From the NCBI GenBank assembly GCA_018716485.1, contig DVJY01000055.1:62001-126000 (forward strand): 64,000 nucleotides of DNA. The letters run 5' to 3'. Numbering within the stretch: the stretch's first letter is position 1; each line of letters starts with the position of its first letter. Below, in pieces: positions 34,633 to 43,093 of the stretch. The notes under the pieces were generated by a model that saw only the letters and a program-made list of their open reading frames with translations, was not told the origin of the DNA and made no database searches. The DNA is from Candidatus Scybalocola faecipullorum. Its GTDB lineage: Bacteria; Bacillota; Clostridia; Lachnospirales; Lachnospiraceae. Both the position numbers and the translations under genes were made by a program.

Positions 34633-35940
34633 TTGGAAAAAATGAGTGAACAAAAGGGAAAGGTGAGCGCACTGCTGCCGGTAGGTATATTTCTTGTTAT
34701 TTTTATCGGCATGGGTATTGTCAGCGGTGATTTCAGCAGGACGCCGGCTATCGTCGGCTTTCTCATTGCGCTGATGGCGGCTTTCTTTCAAAACAGAAAA
34801 GTACCTTTTAACGAGAAAATGCGGATTGCCGCCGCAGGCGTGGGTGACGATAACATTATGACCATGTGTCTGATTTTTCTTGCGGCCGGCGGATTTTCAG
34901 GCGCGGTTTCAGCGGCCGGCGGCGTAGAGAGTACCGTCAATTTCAGTCTTTCAGTGCTGCCCTCATCAGTAGCAGTTGTCGGCCTGATGCTGATTAGCTG
35001 CTTTATTTCACTGTCCATGGGGACAAGTATGGGAACGATTGCCGCACTGGCGCCGATCGCAGTGGGTATCAGCGATAAAACCGGTTATCCGATGGCGCTG
35101 TGCGGAGCGGCTGTTGTATGCGGAGCCATGTTTGGGGATAATCTTTCAATGATTTCAGATACAACAATCGCCGCTGTAAAAACTCAGGGCTGTGAGATGA
35201 AAGACAAATTTAAAGCCAATTTTTTGATTGTCCTGCCGGCAGCCCTTTTATCGCTGCTGATTTTTGCAGTTATTTCCAGAAACGGCAGTTATGAAATTAC
35301 AGAACCGCTGGAATATGATATTATCAAAATTGTGCCGTATATCCTAGTACTTGTGGGTGCGCTGATCGGCATCAACGTGTTCCTTGTCCTTATTGGAGGC
35401 ACAGTTATTTCGATTATTATCGGCGTGGCTACAGGCGCAATCCCCTGGATGGATATTTTTCAGGCCATCGCTTCCGGGCCGGATGGCAGCTCGGGCGTGA
35501 CGGGCATGTATGATATAACCGTCATATCCATTGTCGTTGCCTGTATTGTGGCCATTGTGAAGTACAATGGCGGTATTGCATGGATCCTGCAGTTTATCCG
35601 GCGGCGGATCAAAAGTCAAAAAGGCGCCCAGCTTGGTATCGCCGGACTGACGCTGCTGGTGGATATGGCCACAGCTAACAATACGGTTGCTATCGTGATT
35701 GCCGGGCCGATTGCCAAAGAAATCAGCAATCAGTACGGTATCGCACCGAAGCGTTCGGCTTCGCTTCTGGATATTTTCGCCTCGGTAGGGCAGGGACTGA
35801 TCCCTTACGGCGCCCAGCTTTTGCTGGCCGCGGAAATTACCGGCGTGACGCCGTTTAAAATGATGCCGTATCTGTATTATCCGATATTGATGGCTGTCAG
35901 TGCCGTATGTTTTATTGTGTTTGGTAAGAAAAATGTATAA
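34633..35940 (+). CDS. Na+/H+ antiporter NhaC family protein
   Basis: Integral membrane transporter with about 11 hydrophobic segments over 435 residues. Conserved features include SLSMGTSMGTIAALAP, CGAMFGDNLSMISDTT (typical of NhaC-type transporters, with a buried Asp-Asn and Asp-Thr), DMATANNTVAIVIAGPIAKE and GLIPYGAQLLL. The favoured start is TTG at 34633, 5 bases after GAGAGGA; ATG at 34642 is the alternative. The substrate (sodium/proton or an organic acid/amine exchange) is not certain. Single gene with its own promoter and terminator. Confidence 0.85.
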   Translation: MEKMSEQKGKVSALLPVGIFLVIFIGMGIVSGDFSRTPAIVGFLIALMAAFFQNRKVPFNEKMRIAAAGVGDDNIMTMCLIFLAAGGFSGAVSAAGGVESTVNFSLSVLPSSVAVVGLMLISCFISLSMGTSMGTIAALAPIAVGISDKTGYPMALCGAAVVCGAMFGDNLSMISDTTIAAVKTQGCEMKDKFKANFLIVLPAALLSLLIFAVISRNGSYEITEPLEYDIIKIVPYILVLVGALIGINVFLVLIGGTVISIIIGVATGAIPWMDIFQAIASGPDGSSGVTGMYDITVISIVVACIVAIVKYNGGIAWILQFIRRRIKSQKGAQLGIAGLTLLVDMATANNTVAIVIAGPIAKEISNQYGIAPKRSASLLDIFASVGQGLIPYGAQLLLAAEITGVTPFKMMPYLYYPILMAVSAVCFIVFGKKNV

Positions 35941-35951
35941 AAATAATTGCG

Positions 35952-35988
35952 AAAAATCCGGGAATTTAAAAAAATCTCCGGATTTTTT
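35952..35988 (+). terminator. Rho-independent terminator after the antiporter gene
   Basis: 10-bp arms AAAAATCCGG and CCGGATTTTT, 16-base loop, then T-run. Confidence 0.75.
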
Positions 35989-36079
35989 GATGCGCACAAA
36001 CAGGTAAGGGGAAATTCTTACAAATTTCTTGCAAAAACGTCCAAAGTATTGACCAAATTGCAAAAAGCGATAGATTTCC

Positions 36080-36661
36080 ATGAAGATGACGCCGGGAAAA
36101 ATTTACGGTATCGAAGGCTGCAACGGCTCCGGAAAGACAATGCTGATGCGGGTGATCGCCGGTCTGATTTTTCCTACAAAAGGTCAGGTGTATATTCATG
36201 ACGCGCCTCTTGGAGCTGCATCGGAATATCCGATCACGCTTGGCATTCTTATTGAAAATCCGGCGTTTTTAAACAGTTACTCTGGCTTTGACAATTTAAA
36301 GATTTTGGCGTCTATCCGGCAGAAAATCGGCGCGGAGACTATCAGACAGTGTCTTGCCGATGTAGGGCTTGACCCTGATGACCGGAGAAAATACAGAAAA
36401 TATTCGCTTGGTATGAAGCAGCGTCTCGGTATTGCCTCAGCGATTTTGGAGCAGCCGGATATTCTGATCTTGGATGAGTCGGTCAATGCGCTGGATCAGG
36501 ATGGAGTGGCGCTTGTGCGTGAGCTGATCCTCAGAGAAAAGGCGCGGGGCGCCCTTGTAATTCTGAGCTGCCATGACCATGCATTTTTAGAGAGCGTGTC
36601 CGATGAAATGTATCATATGAAAGATGGCAGATGCTGGCCGGACGGAGGTGCTGGGGCATGA
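36080..36661 (+). pseudogene. ABC transporter ATP-binding protein, 5'-damaged
   Basis: The frame keeps Walker A CNGSGKT only 11 residues from the first ATG, a signature KYSLGMKQRLGIASA and Walker B DILILDESVNALD, but the normal 25-30 residues before Walker A are missing. A TAG lies in frame at 36071-36073, and no ribosome-binding site precedes 36080. In the other two frames upstream there is plausible leftover N-terminal coding (for example LTKLQKAIDFH), which suggests frameshifts. It might still be expressed as a short protein. It overlaps the following broken gene by 4 bases. Confidence 0.65.
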
Positions 36662-37126
36662 AAAAAATTAAAAAATATATCATTGGGCTGCTTGTGCTGG
36701 CGCTTTGTACCGGCATCGGTGTAAGAATTTATATTGTGAACCGGTCTGTGCCGAAAGTCATCGACCGGTATTATCAGATCGGGGACACGGTGCCTTTTGA
36801 GTATGATTTGTTTTATACTACATCAATGGACGGCTATTCTCTGAAAGTCATTTCCGCAGAAGTGAAGACAACAGAACAGTTTATAGAAGAATACGGCGCC
36901 AAAAGAGAAGATATCCCGGACAGCCATTATTCGTCCAAAGTCTATGACCTTGAAGTGGAAATTGCCAATGCAGACAATATGGATACAGGTATCAATCTGT
37001 TTGAACTTGGTCTTCGGGCTGCCGGATCAGACGCTGAGCCGGTGGGCGTTTGAGCATATCGAAGACTTGGATTTAAAACTGGTGATTTCTTTATATCCTG
37101 AGAAAAAGATGATTGAGCTGACATAA
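36658..37126 (+). pseudogene. Broken DUF5028-like membrane-anchored protein
   Basis: The first frame (36658-37053) encodes a membrane anchor (MKKIKKYIIGLLVLALC) and an extracytoplasmic region, then ends early after GSDAEPVGV. The expected C-terminal end (WAFEHIEDLDLKLVISLYP through KKMIELT) continues in another frame to 37126. The central part expected for this class of ABC-associated protein also looks missing, so a deletion as well as a frameshift is likely. The family name is tentative. Confidence 0.6.
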
Positions 37127-37155
37127 GATTTTAAACGTATAAAACAAAGCAAGAT

Positions 37156-37213
37156 AAAACTCCGAAAGATAGGATTTGTAAAAGAATCCTGTGTCTTTCG
37201 GAGTTTTGTTTTT
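37156..37213. terminator. Strong terminator after the decayed ABC locus
   Basis: Long imperfect hairpin with outer arms AAAACTCCGAAAGA and TCTTTCGGAGTTTT and an inner GGATT/AATCC pair, then GTTTTT. The convergent kinase-like gene ends 22 bases later. Confidence 0.85.
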
Positions 37214-37234
37214 AACAGGCCGGGCCATACAGCC

Positions 37235-37837
37235 TTATCCGCGGCTTAAGTTGAGCGCGGCGGCTTTGATGACTTCAACGCAGGCGTCAAGGCCGATGGT
37301 GCTGTTGAGACATAAGTCGTAAGATTTGCAGTCGCTCCATTTATTTTCGGCAAAATAATTATAATAGGAAGCGCGGCTTTTGTCCTGACGCATGACATAG
37401 GCTTCAAGATTTTGGGATTTGATGCCGTACACATCGTGAGCACGCCTGATGCGGTCATTTTTCGGCGCATGGATAAAAACGCTCAGGCACGATTTGCGCC
37501 CTTTAAGGACGTAATTGGCACACCGGCCGACAATGACGCAGGAACCTTTATCGGCGGCATCGGTAATGACTTTGGATTCAGCAAGAAATACCTGCTCCGA
37601 AACGGATTGATTGTTTGTGGTGGCATAATAGCTGAACATCTCATAGAAAGCATTGGTAAACGGCTTCTGGTTTTCGGTTTTGCGGATGACATCCTCAGGA
37701 AGCCCGGACGTGCGTGCGGCTTCGGAGATAATCTGTCGGTCTAAAAAAGGAATACCAAGATCGCCGGCCAGCTTTTGGGCGATGAGACGGCCGCCTGAGC
37801 CGTATTCACGGCTGATTGTAATAATGACATGACTCAT
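37235..37837 (-). CDS. Cytidylate kinase-like family protein
   Basis: 200-residue P-loop kinase-like protein of the family often called cytidylate kinase-like. It starts MSHVIITISREYGSGGRLIA, where the P-loop is SREYGSGG rather than the canonical Cmk GXXGXGKS. DRQIISEAA, VIVGRCANYVL and the basic DKSRASYYNYF region follow. True Cmk activity is not assured. The start at 37837 has GGGGG 7 bases upstream; an extension to 37867 is rejected. It is shielded by the terminator at 37156-37213. Confidence 0.85.
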   Translation of the reverse strand: MSHVIITISREYGSGGRLIAQKLAGDLGIPFLDRQIISEAARTSGLPEDVIRKTENQKPFTNAFYEMFSYYATTNNQSVSEQVFLAESKVITDAADKGSCVIVGRCANYVLKGRKSCLSVFIHAPKNDRIRRAHDVYGIKSQNLEAYVMRQDKSRASYYNYFAENKWSDCKSYDLCLNSTIGLDACVEVIKAAALNLSRG

Positions 37838-37925
37838 AAAAAAACCCCCTGTCTGAAAATGAATCAATATCTGGATAAGCTTATTTTACCACAAAAAATA
37901 TAAGTAAAAAAGTAAAAAACGAAAA

Positions 37926-38100
37926 GTCAAAATGACGGCACTGGTCAAAATGCACAACATGAAAAAATAGATAAAATGCACAAAAAACGAGTGAAAAAAC
38001 AAAGAAATTAACCGTTATAATTGTGCATTTAATATAAAGCCTATGTAAAATCAAAGGATAAAACGGAGAAAGGAAGGTTAAAGCGTTGTCAAAATGACAA
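37926..38100 (+). repeat. Three GTCAAAATG repeats in a 325-bp gap
   Basis: GTCAAAATG occurs at 37926, 37944 and 38088. The last copy is part of the dyad TTGTCA, AAA, TGACAA (38086-38100) over a -35 box. The rest of the 37838-38162 gap is A+T-rich and holds no gene I can support. Confidence 0.5.
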
Positions 38101-38114
38101 CATCATGATATGAT
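38086..38114 (+). promoter_or_regulatory. Promoter with overlapping dyad upstream of a small gene
   Basis: TTGTCA, 17 bases, TATGAT. The -35 box forms one arm of the dyad TTGTCA, AAA, TGACAA, so a bound regulator would compete with polymerase. Confidence 0.55.
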
Positions 38115-38162
38115 AATGCCATCGGAGGAATCCGAAATAAAACTCTATAGGAGGTAATGACG

Positions 38163-38348
38163 ATGCAGGCAACTGTGGTACGTAAAAATAAAACAAATAC
38201 AGTGATCAGAAACAGAAAGGAATCTTTATCAAAGAGAATCTGGGATTATCTTGTGGAAGTTTCTGAGATTGTCACACCGGGAATGATCATCATGAACGGC
38301 GGTTACTACCGTCCGGCAGGCGGCAGCGTGAAAAATATAACAAGATAA
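38163..38348 (+). CDS. Small basic protein of unknown function
   Basis: Not recognised. 61 residues, N-terminal half rich in Lys, Arg and Asn (VVRKNKTNTVIRNRKES), then a possible amphipathic helix (LSKRIWDYLVEVSEIV) and a Gly/Tyr-rich end (MNGGYYRPAGGSV). The start at 38163 is 8 bases after AGGAGG; the ATG at 38157 is only 2 bases away. It has its own promoter and terminator, which supports a real gene. Confidence 0.7.
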   Translation: MQATVVRKNKTNTVIRNRKESLSKRIWDYLVEVSEIVTPGMIIMNGGYYRPAGGSVKNITR

Positions 38349-38363
38349 TAGGTGCCGTAACAG

Positions 38364-38396
38364 TGCAGTCCTGAATATCAGGGCTGCATTTTTCTT
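38364..38396 (+). terminator. Terminator of the small gene
   Basis: Hairpin GCAGTCCTGA, ATA, TCAGGGCTGC (one mismatch), then ATTTTTCTT. Confidence 0.75.
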
Positions 38397-38409
38397 AACA
38401 AATTGTTAA
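38395..38409. promoter_or_regulatory. Candidate operator upstream of citrate synthase
   Basis: Perfect dyad TTAACAA, A, TTGTTAA, 15 bases before the -35 box. It resembles a dimeric-regulator site. Confidence 0.4.
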
Positions 38410-38424
38410 GGTTTGGCGAATTAG

Positions 38425-38454
38425 TTGACAATCCAAGTAATTTTAGGGTATAAT
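38425..38454 (+). promoter_or_regulatory. Sigma-A promoter of the citrate synthase gene
   Basis: TTGACA, 18 bases, TATAAT, 36 bases before the start codon. Confidence 0.8.
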
Positions 38455-38490
38455 GACTAAAGAGTGGATTTTTGAAAGGAGTGATTCTTG

Positions 38491-39855
38491 ATGGCAGAGA
38501 GAAATATATCGGAGATTACCCCGGAGATTTTGGAATTATCCAAATTATGTCAGGAATACAACGGTATAGATACAAGCCTGTACACGAAGTATGATGTGAA
38601 GCGGGGGCTCAGGGATGTCAACGGCAAAGGTGTTTTGGCCGGCCTGACACATATATCTGAGATCCAGTCGTCAAAAGAGATTGACGGTAAGCGTGTTCCG
38701 TGTGAAGGCGAACTTTTTTACAGAGGATACAGTATCAGAGATCTTGTCAAAGGCTTTATTAATTCAGACAGACCCGGCTTCGAGGAGATCACCTATCTGA
38801 TTTTATTTGGAAAACTCCCAAATGCAAAAGAATTGAAAGATTTTTCGGATTTGCTTGTTTCCTACAGAACACTTCCGACAAACTTTGTGCGCGATGTGAT
38901 TATGAAAGCGCCGTCCAATGATATGATGAATACGCTTTCCCGGGGGGTACTGACACTGTACGCATATGATGAAAATCCGGATGATATTTCTATTCCAAAT
39001 GTACTGCGCCAGTGTATTATGCTGATCAGCGTTTTTCCGATGCTTTCAGTGTACAGCTATCAGGCATATAATCATTATATATGCGGCGACAGTTTTTATA
39101 TCCACAATCCGTCGCCGGATATTTCCACAGCAGGCAATATTCTGCGGATGCTGCGGCCGGATATGAAGTATTCTAAATTTGAAGCGGCAATCCTTGATCT
39201 GGCTCTTGTGCTTCATATGGAACATGGCGGCGGTAATAACTCTACATTTACGACTCATGTTGTTTCATCATCGGGTACAGATACATATTCAACTATTGCG
39301 GCAGCCCTCGGTTCTCTGAAAGGACCAAAACACGGCGGCGCCAATATTAAAGTGGTCGAGATGTTTGAGGATATGAAACAGCATGTCAAAGATTATGATG
39401 ATGAAGATGAAATTAAGTTATATCTGAATAAATTGCTGGATAAAGAAGCTTTTGACCGCAGAGGACTGATCTACGGCATCGGCCATGCTGTCTATTCCAT
39501 TTCCGACCCGCGTGCGGATATTTTCAGGGCTTTCGTTAAAAAGCTTGCCGAAGAAAAAGGCAGACAGAACGACTTTAAATTGTACTCGATGGTTGAGCGT
39601 TTGGCGCCTCAGGTCATCGGTGAACGGCGTCATATTTACAAAGGCGTCAGTGCCAATGTAGACTTCTACAGCGGTTTTGTATACAGCATGCTGGATCTTC
39701 CGCTGAAGCTGTTTACGCCGATGTTTGCAACCGCAAGAATTGTAGGCTGGAGCGCGCACCGCATTGAAGAATTGATCAACGTGGACAAAATCATCCGTCC
39801 GGCATATCAGTGTGTCCTTGACAGAAGTGAATATATACCTTTGAATCAGAGATAA
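38491..39855 (+). CDS. gltA: Citrate synthase
   Basis: Condenses oxaloacetate and acetyl-CoA to citrate (2-methylcitrate activity cannot be excluded). Active-site segments are LHMEHGGGNNSTF, LGSLKGPKHGGANIKV and GIGHAVYSISDPRA. It is 454 residues, with an N-terminal region longer than in the compact Bacillus enzymes, as in other Lachnospiraceae. The start at 38491 follows AAAGGAG; TTG at 38488 is the alternative. An aconitase-type hydratase is encoded at 54094, so this strain can run the citrate to isocitrate branch, probably for glutamate supply. Confidence 0.95.
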   Translation: MAERNISEITPEILELSKLCQEYNGIDTSLYTKYDVKRGLRDVNGKGVLAGLTHISEIQSSKEIDGKRVPCEGELFYRGYSIRDLVKGFINSDRPGFEEITYLILFGKLPNAKELKDFSDLLVSYRTLPTNFVRDVIMKAPSNDMMNTLSRGVLTLYAYDENPDDISIPNVLRQCIMLISVFPMLSVYSYQAYNHYICGDSFYIHNPSPDISTAGNILRMLRPDMKYSKFEAAILDLALVLHMEHGGGNNSTFTTHVVSSSGTDTYSTIAAALGSLKGPKHGGANIKVVEMFEDMKQHVKDYDDEDEIKLYLNKLLDKEAFDRRGLIYGIGHAVYSISDPRADIFRAFVKKLAEEKGRQNDFKLYSMVERLAPQVIGERRHIYKGVSANVDFYSGFVYSMLDLPLKLFTPMFATARIVGWSAHRIEELINVDKIIRPAYQCVLDRSEYIPLNQR

Positions 39856-39883
39856 AAAATCGCGCTGTAAGGCGCGATTTTTT
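39855..39883 (+). terminator. Terminator of the citrate synthase gene
   Basis: Hairpin AAAAATCGCGC, short loop, GCGCGATTTTTT, starting at the stop codon. Confidence 0.85.
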
Positions 39884-39885
39884 CG

Positions 39886-40036
39886 ATACACCCGGCAAGC
39901 AGCTGCTGGGCTTGCACATGCAGCTATTTGCCGGGTAACGGACAGCGAACGGCTCACCGTTCGCTGTCCGCAGTATCGCAGCGGATAAGGGGAAGATACT
40001 TCCCCTTATCCGCTCAGACCGGCTATACACCCGGCA
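39886..40036. repeat. Three consecutive hairpins flanked by a 12-bp direct repeat
   Basis: ATACACCCGGCA occurs at 39886-39897 and again at 40025-40036. Between the copies: hairpin 1 with ACCCGGCAA (39890-39898) and TTGCCGGGT (39928-39936), containing a nested AGCTGC/GCAGCT; hairpin 2 with perfect 14-bp arms (39939-39952, 39957-39970, loop CTCA); hairpin 3 with perfect 16-bp arms (39980-39995, 39999-40014, loop ATA). No reading frame. The structure resembles a REP/MITE-like intergenic repeat, but one copy alone cannot prove that. Confidence 0.75.
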
Positions 40037-40040
40037 GTTA

Positions 40041-40490
40041 TTATAAAATCATGGACGACAGATAACTGTTGTGATAATGAGGATCGAAGGTTACATCCTC
40101 ACCGAACCATGCCGGAGGCGTAAAGGCGAGTGCGTCGGCCTCGCTTTGAAATTCGACTTCAGCGATGATCAGACCGGCAAAGATGCCTTCAAAGATATCC
40201 AGTTCGCATGTCAGATCATCATCCAGTGGGATAAGATAACGCTTTTTAGTGATAATGTTGCCGTCAGCTTTGACGATCAAGTGTTCATAAGCTTCTTTAT
40301 TTAATGGAAGATTATATTCTTCCCGGGTCATCATGCCGCCGCCTTTGTATGTGAGATAGTAATCATCATCCTGCCGGCGGACTCTGACGACAGGATTTGT
40401 ACAAAGATATCCCTGTTCAATCAGATGGTATGCAAATGTGTCCAGAGCCTGCGGCAAAGACTTGATTAAATATTTTTTTTCAATTTCCAT
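40041..40490 (-). CDS. CYTH domain protein (triphosphate tunnel metalloenzyme)
   Basis: 149 residues. The N-terminal ExExK signature is MEIEKKYLI (Glu2, Glu4, Lys6), followed by VRVRR, YYLTYKG, KKRYLIP and CELDIFEG, alternating charged strands of a tunnel fold. Members hydrolyse inorganic triphosphate or thiamine triphosphate, or act as adenylate cyclases; the short form suggests a triphosphatase. A strong GAGGTG site precedes it. Its stop lies 4 bases from the hairpin array. Confidence 0.88.
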   Translation of the reverse strand: MEIEKKYLIKSLPQALDTFAYHLIEQGYLCTNPVVRVRRQDDDYYLTYKGGGMMTREEYNLPLNKEAYEHLIVKADGNIITKKRYLIPLDDDLTCELDIFEGIFAGLIIAEVEFQSEADALAFTPPAWFGEDVTFDPHYHNSYLSSMIL

Positions 40491-40569
40491 GAAAGATCAC
40501 CTCGTTTTTTAGTATAAGTTTAAACGATGAATCCCAAACAGGCAATATTAAAGTTGGCTTCATTTACCA

Positions 40570-40598
40570 ACATAGAATTTGGAGTGCTGTGTATACTA
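40570..40598 (+). promoter_or_regulatory. Possible forespore (sigma-G/F type) promoter of the SASP gene
   Basis: ACATA, 17 bases, TATACTA, close to the sigma-G pattern (GHATR and CATWMTA). The -35 starts with A instead of G. Confidence 0.35.
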
Positions 40599-40660
40599 GG
40601 AATACAGACACAGTGATGTCTGTTTAAATATACAAAATCAGAAAAACGGAGGCGTTCAAA

Positions 40661-40885
40661 ATGTCTAACACAAGTGGATCAAGTTCAAACGGCAGCCGTA
40701 TGGAAGTGCCACAGGCAAAAGAAGCAATGAACAGATTTAAGATGGAAGTAGCCAGCGAATTAGGTGTCAACTTAAAGCAAGGCTACAACGGCGATCTCAC
40801 TTCCGCTCAGACAGGATCCATCGGCGGAGAAATGGTGCGCCGCATGATCAAAAAACAGGAAGAACAGATGTCTTCAGGACAGTAA
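40661..40885 (+). CDS. Alpha/beta-type small acid-soluble spore protein
   Basis: 74-residue DNA-binding protein that coats spore DNA and protects it from UV and heat. Family signature: EVPQAKEAMNRFKMEVASELGVNL, with the GPR protease site in EVASE, and GYNGDLTSAQTGSIGGEMVRRM. A Ser/Asn-rich N-terminus precedes it. It shows that the organism sporulates. Single gene with its own terminator. Confidence 0.97.
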   Translation: MSNTSGSSSNGSRMEVPQAKEAMNRFKMEVASELGVNLKQGYNGDLTSAQTGSIGGEMVRRMIKKQEEQMSSGQ

Positions 40886-40936
40886 ATGTCCGCGCCAAAA
40901 GGCAGACAGTACCGTAATGAAGATATGAACGAAAGG

Positions 40937-40976
40937 TGTTCCCGGCTTTGTATGGCAAGGCCGGGAACATCTTTTG
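40937..40976 (+). terminator. Terminator of the SASP gene
   Basis: Perfect 10-bp arms TGTTCCCGGC and GCCGGGAACA, then TCTTTTG. Confidence 0.8.
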
Positions 40977-40989
40977 TTGTAAAAATCAC

Positions 40990-41018
40990 TTTACATATGA
41001 AAATCCTTATTATATAAT
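40990..41018 (+). promoter_or_regulatory. Promoter of the tig-clpP-clpX operon
   Basis: TTTACA, 17 bases, TATAAT, 83 bases before tig. No CtsR- or CIRCE-like box was recognised nearby. Confidence 0.75.
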
Positions 41019-41101
41019 ATGATACAGAGTGCCTTATCACGCCTGAAATCAGATAAGGAAAGCTAAAGCAAAAGAAAGCAGGATCAGGAGGATTTATAAT
41101 A

Positions 41102-42412
41102 ATGAGTGTACAAATCGAGATGTTAGAAAAGAACATGGCTAAATTGACGATCGATGTGCCGGCAGAAGAATTTGAAAAAGCAATTACAAGAGCTTATAAT
41201 AAAAATAAAGGCCAGATCTCAATTCCGGGCTTCCGTAAAGGCCATGTGCCGCAGAAGATGGTTGAGAAGATGTACGGCGTCGGCGTATTTTATGAAGATG
41301 CTGCCAACGATGTAATGCCGGGCGCATATTCGGAAGCTGCCAAAGAAAGCAATCTGGATATTGTATCCAGACCGAAGATCGAAGTAACTCAGATCGAAAA
41401 AGGCAAGGATTTTATTTTTACAGCAGAAGTTGCAGTGAAACCGGAAGCAACACTGGGTGAATATAAAGGTATCGAGGTTGAAAAGACAGCTGTTGAAGTG
41501 ACAGACGAAGAAGTAGATGCTGAGATCAAGAAGGCTCAGGAACAGAACGCCAGAGAACTTGTTGTCGAAGACGAAGCTAAAGACGGCGATACAGTTGTGA
41601 TCGATTACGAAGGCTCTGTAGACGGCAAGACATTTGAAGGCGGTTCTGCAAAGAATCATCCGCTTGTTTTAGGCTCCAAGTCTTTCATTCCGGGCTTTGA
41701 AGATCAGCTTGTCGGCGTGAAAGCAGGCGAAGAAAAAGACGTTGTTGTTACATTCCCGGAAAGCTATCATGAAAAGAGCCTTGCAGGCAAAGAAGCTGTA
41801 TTCAAATGCAAAGTACATGAAGTTAAGAGAAAAGAATATCCGGAAATTGATGACGAATTCGCTCAGGATGTTTCTGAATTTGACACATTGGCTGAATACA
41901 AAGACGATGTCAGAAAAAATCTTCTGACAAAGAAAGAAGAAGCTGCCTTAAATACAAAGAAACAAAAGGTTATGGATAAGATCATCGAGAATGCGACGAT
42001 GGAAATTCCTGATCCGATGGTAGAAACACAGGCGGAGAACATGATTGATGAATATGCACAGAGACTGAGCTATCAGGGACTGAGCATTGAACAGTACTAT
42101 CAGTTCACTGGCTTAAATGAAGCAGCCCTTGTGGAACAGTTCAAGCCTCAGGCATTAAAGAATATCCAGAGCCGTCTTGTACTTGAAGCAGTCATCAAAG
42201 CAGAGAATATTGAAGTTTCTGATGAAGAATTAGATGAAGAAATCAATAAGATGGCAGAGATGTATAAGATGGAAGTTGATAAAGTCAAAGAACTTCTGGA
42301 TGACAACGCAAAAGAAACCATGAAGAAAGATATTGCTGCAGAAAAAGCTGTAGATTTTGTGGCAGCTTCGGCAGTTGAGGTTGAGGCTAAAACAGAAGCT
42401 GAAGCCGAATAA
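41102..42412 (+). CDS. tig: Trigger factor
   Basis: Ribosome-bound chaperone and peptidyl-prolyl isomerase. The ribosome-docking loop GFRKGHVP is at residues 43-50, the FKBP-type PPIase domain spans about 155-245 (VVIDYEGSVDGKTFEGG) and the C-terminal chaperone arms are helical and acidic. 436 residues. It is the first gene of the conserved tig-clpP-clpX-lon-engB block, 27 bases before clpP. Confidence 0.97.
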   Translation: MSVQIEMLEKNMAKLTIDVPAEEFEKAITRAYNKNKGQISIPGFRKGHVPQKMVEKMYGVGVFYEDAANDVMPGAYSEAAKESNLDIVSRPKIEVTQIEKGKDFIFTAEVAVKPEATLGEYKGIEVEKTAVEVTDEEVDAEIKKAQEQNARELVVEDEAKDGDTVVIDYEGSVDGKTFEGGSAKNHPLVLGSKSFIPGFEDQLVGVKAGEEKDVVVTFPESYHEKSLAGKEAVFKCKVHEVKRKEYPEIDDEFAQDVSEFDTLAEYKDDVRKNLLTKKEEAALNTKKQKVMDKIIENATMEIPDPMVETQAENMIDEYAQRLSYQGLSIEQYYQFTGLNEAALVEQFKPQALKNIQSRLVLEAVIKAENIEVSDEELDEEINKMAEMYKMEVDKVKELLDDNAKETMKKDIAAEKAVDFVAASAVEVEAKTEAEAE

Positions 42413-42439
42413 TAGTCTTTACAGCAAAAGGAGGAGAAT

Positions 42440-43021
42440 ATGAGTTTAGTACCTTATGTCATTGAACAGACAAGCAGAGGCGAACGCTCCTACGATATTT
42501 ATTCAAGACTTTTAAAAGACAGAATTATTTTTCTCGGAGAAGAAGTGACAGATACATCGGCAAGTTTGATCGTATCTCAGCTGCTTTTCCTTGAATCTGA
42601 AGATCCGGGCAAGGATATCAGCTTATACATCAACAGTCCGGGCGGTTCTGTCAGTGCCGGTATGGCAATCTATGACACGATGAACTATATTAAATGTGAT
42701 GTATCAACAATCTGTATGGGAATGGCAGCCAGCATGGGCGCATTTTTGCTGGCCGGCGGTACAAAGGGCAAACGTATGGCACTGCCGAATTCGACGATTA
42801 TGATCCACCAGCCGTCGGGCGGCGCACAGGGACAGGCAACAGATATTAAGATTGTTGCGGACCGTATTTTAAAAACAAAGAAACGTCTGAATGAAATCCT
42901 TGCTGCCAATACAGGACAGCCGCTGTCTCAGATTGAAATTGATACAGAGCGGGATAATTATATGGATCCGGAAGAAGCGAAAGCATACGGTCTGATCGAC
43001 CGTGTCATTGTCAGCCGCTGA
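42440..43021 (+). CDS. clpP: ATP-dependent Clp protease proteolytic subunit ClpP
   Basis: Serine protease that forms the double-ring chamber for ClpX. The catalytic triad is Ser98 ([10 protein letters not shown]), His123 (IMIHQPSGG) and Asp172 (ERDNYM). 193 residues is standard. AAAGGAGG precedes the ATG. Part of the tig operon. Confidence 0.98.
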   Translation: MSLVPYVIEQTSRGERSYDIYSRLLKDRIIFLGEEVTDTSASLIVSQLLFLESEDPGKDISLYINSPGGSVSAGMAIYDTMNYIKCDVSTICMGMAASMGAFLLAGGTKGKRMALPNSTIMIHQPSGGAQGQATDIKIVADRILKTKKRLNEILAANTGQPLSQIEIDTERDNYMDPEEAKAYGLIDRVIVSR

Positions 43022-43093
43022 TGCCGAAGATCCCCCAGTCAGAGCTAATGGTGCCATGAACAGTATGGCAGAGTAATAGAATGAGGTGACTAC

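Noticed and set aside
39886-40036. CRISPR-like array
   Set aside because: Only two copies of a 12-bp repeat, with hairpins rather than unique spacers, and no cas genes in the window.
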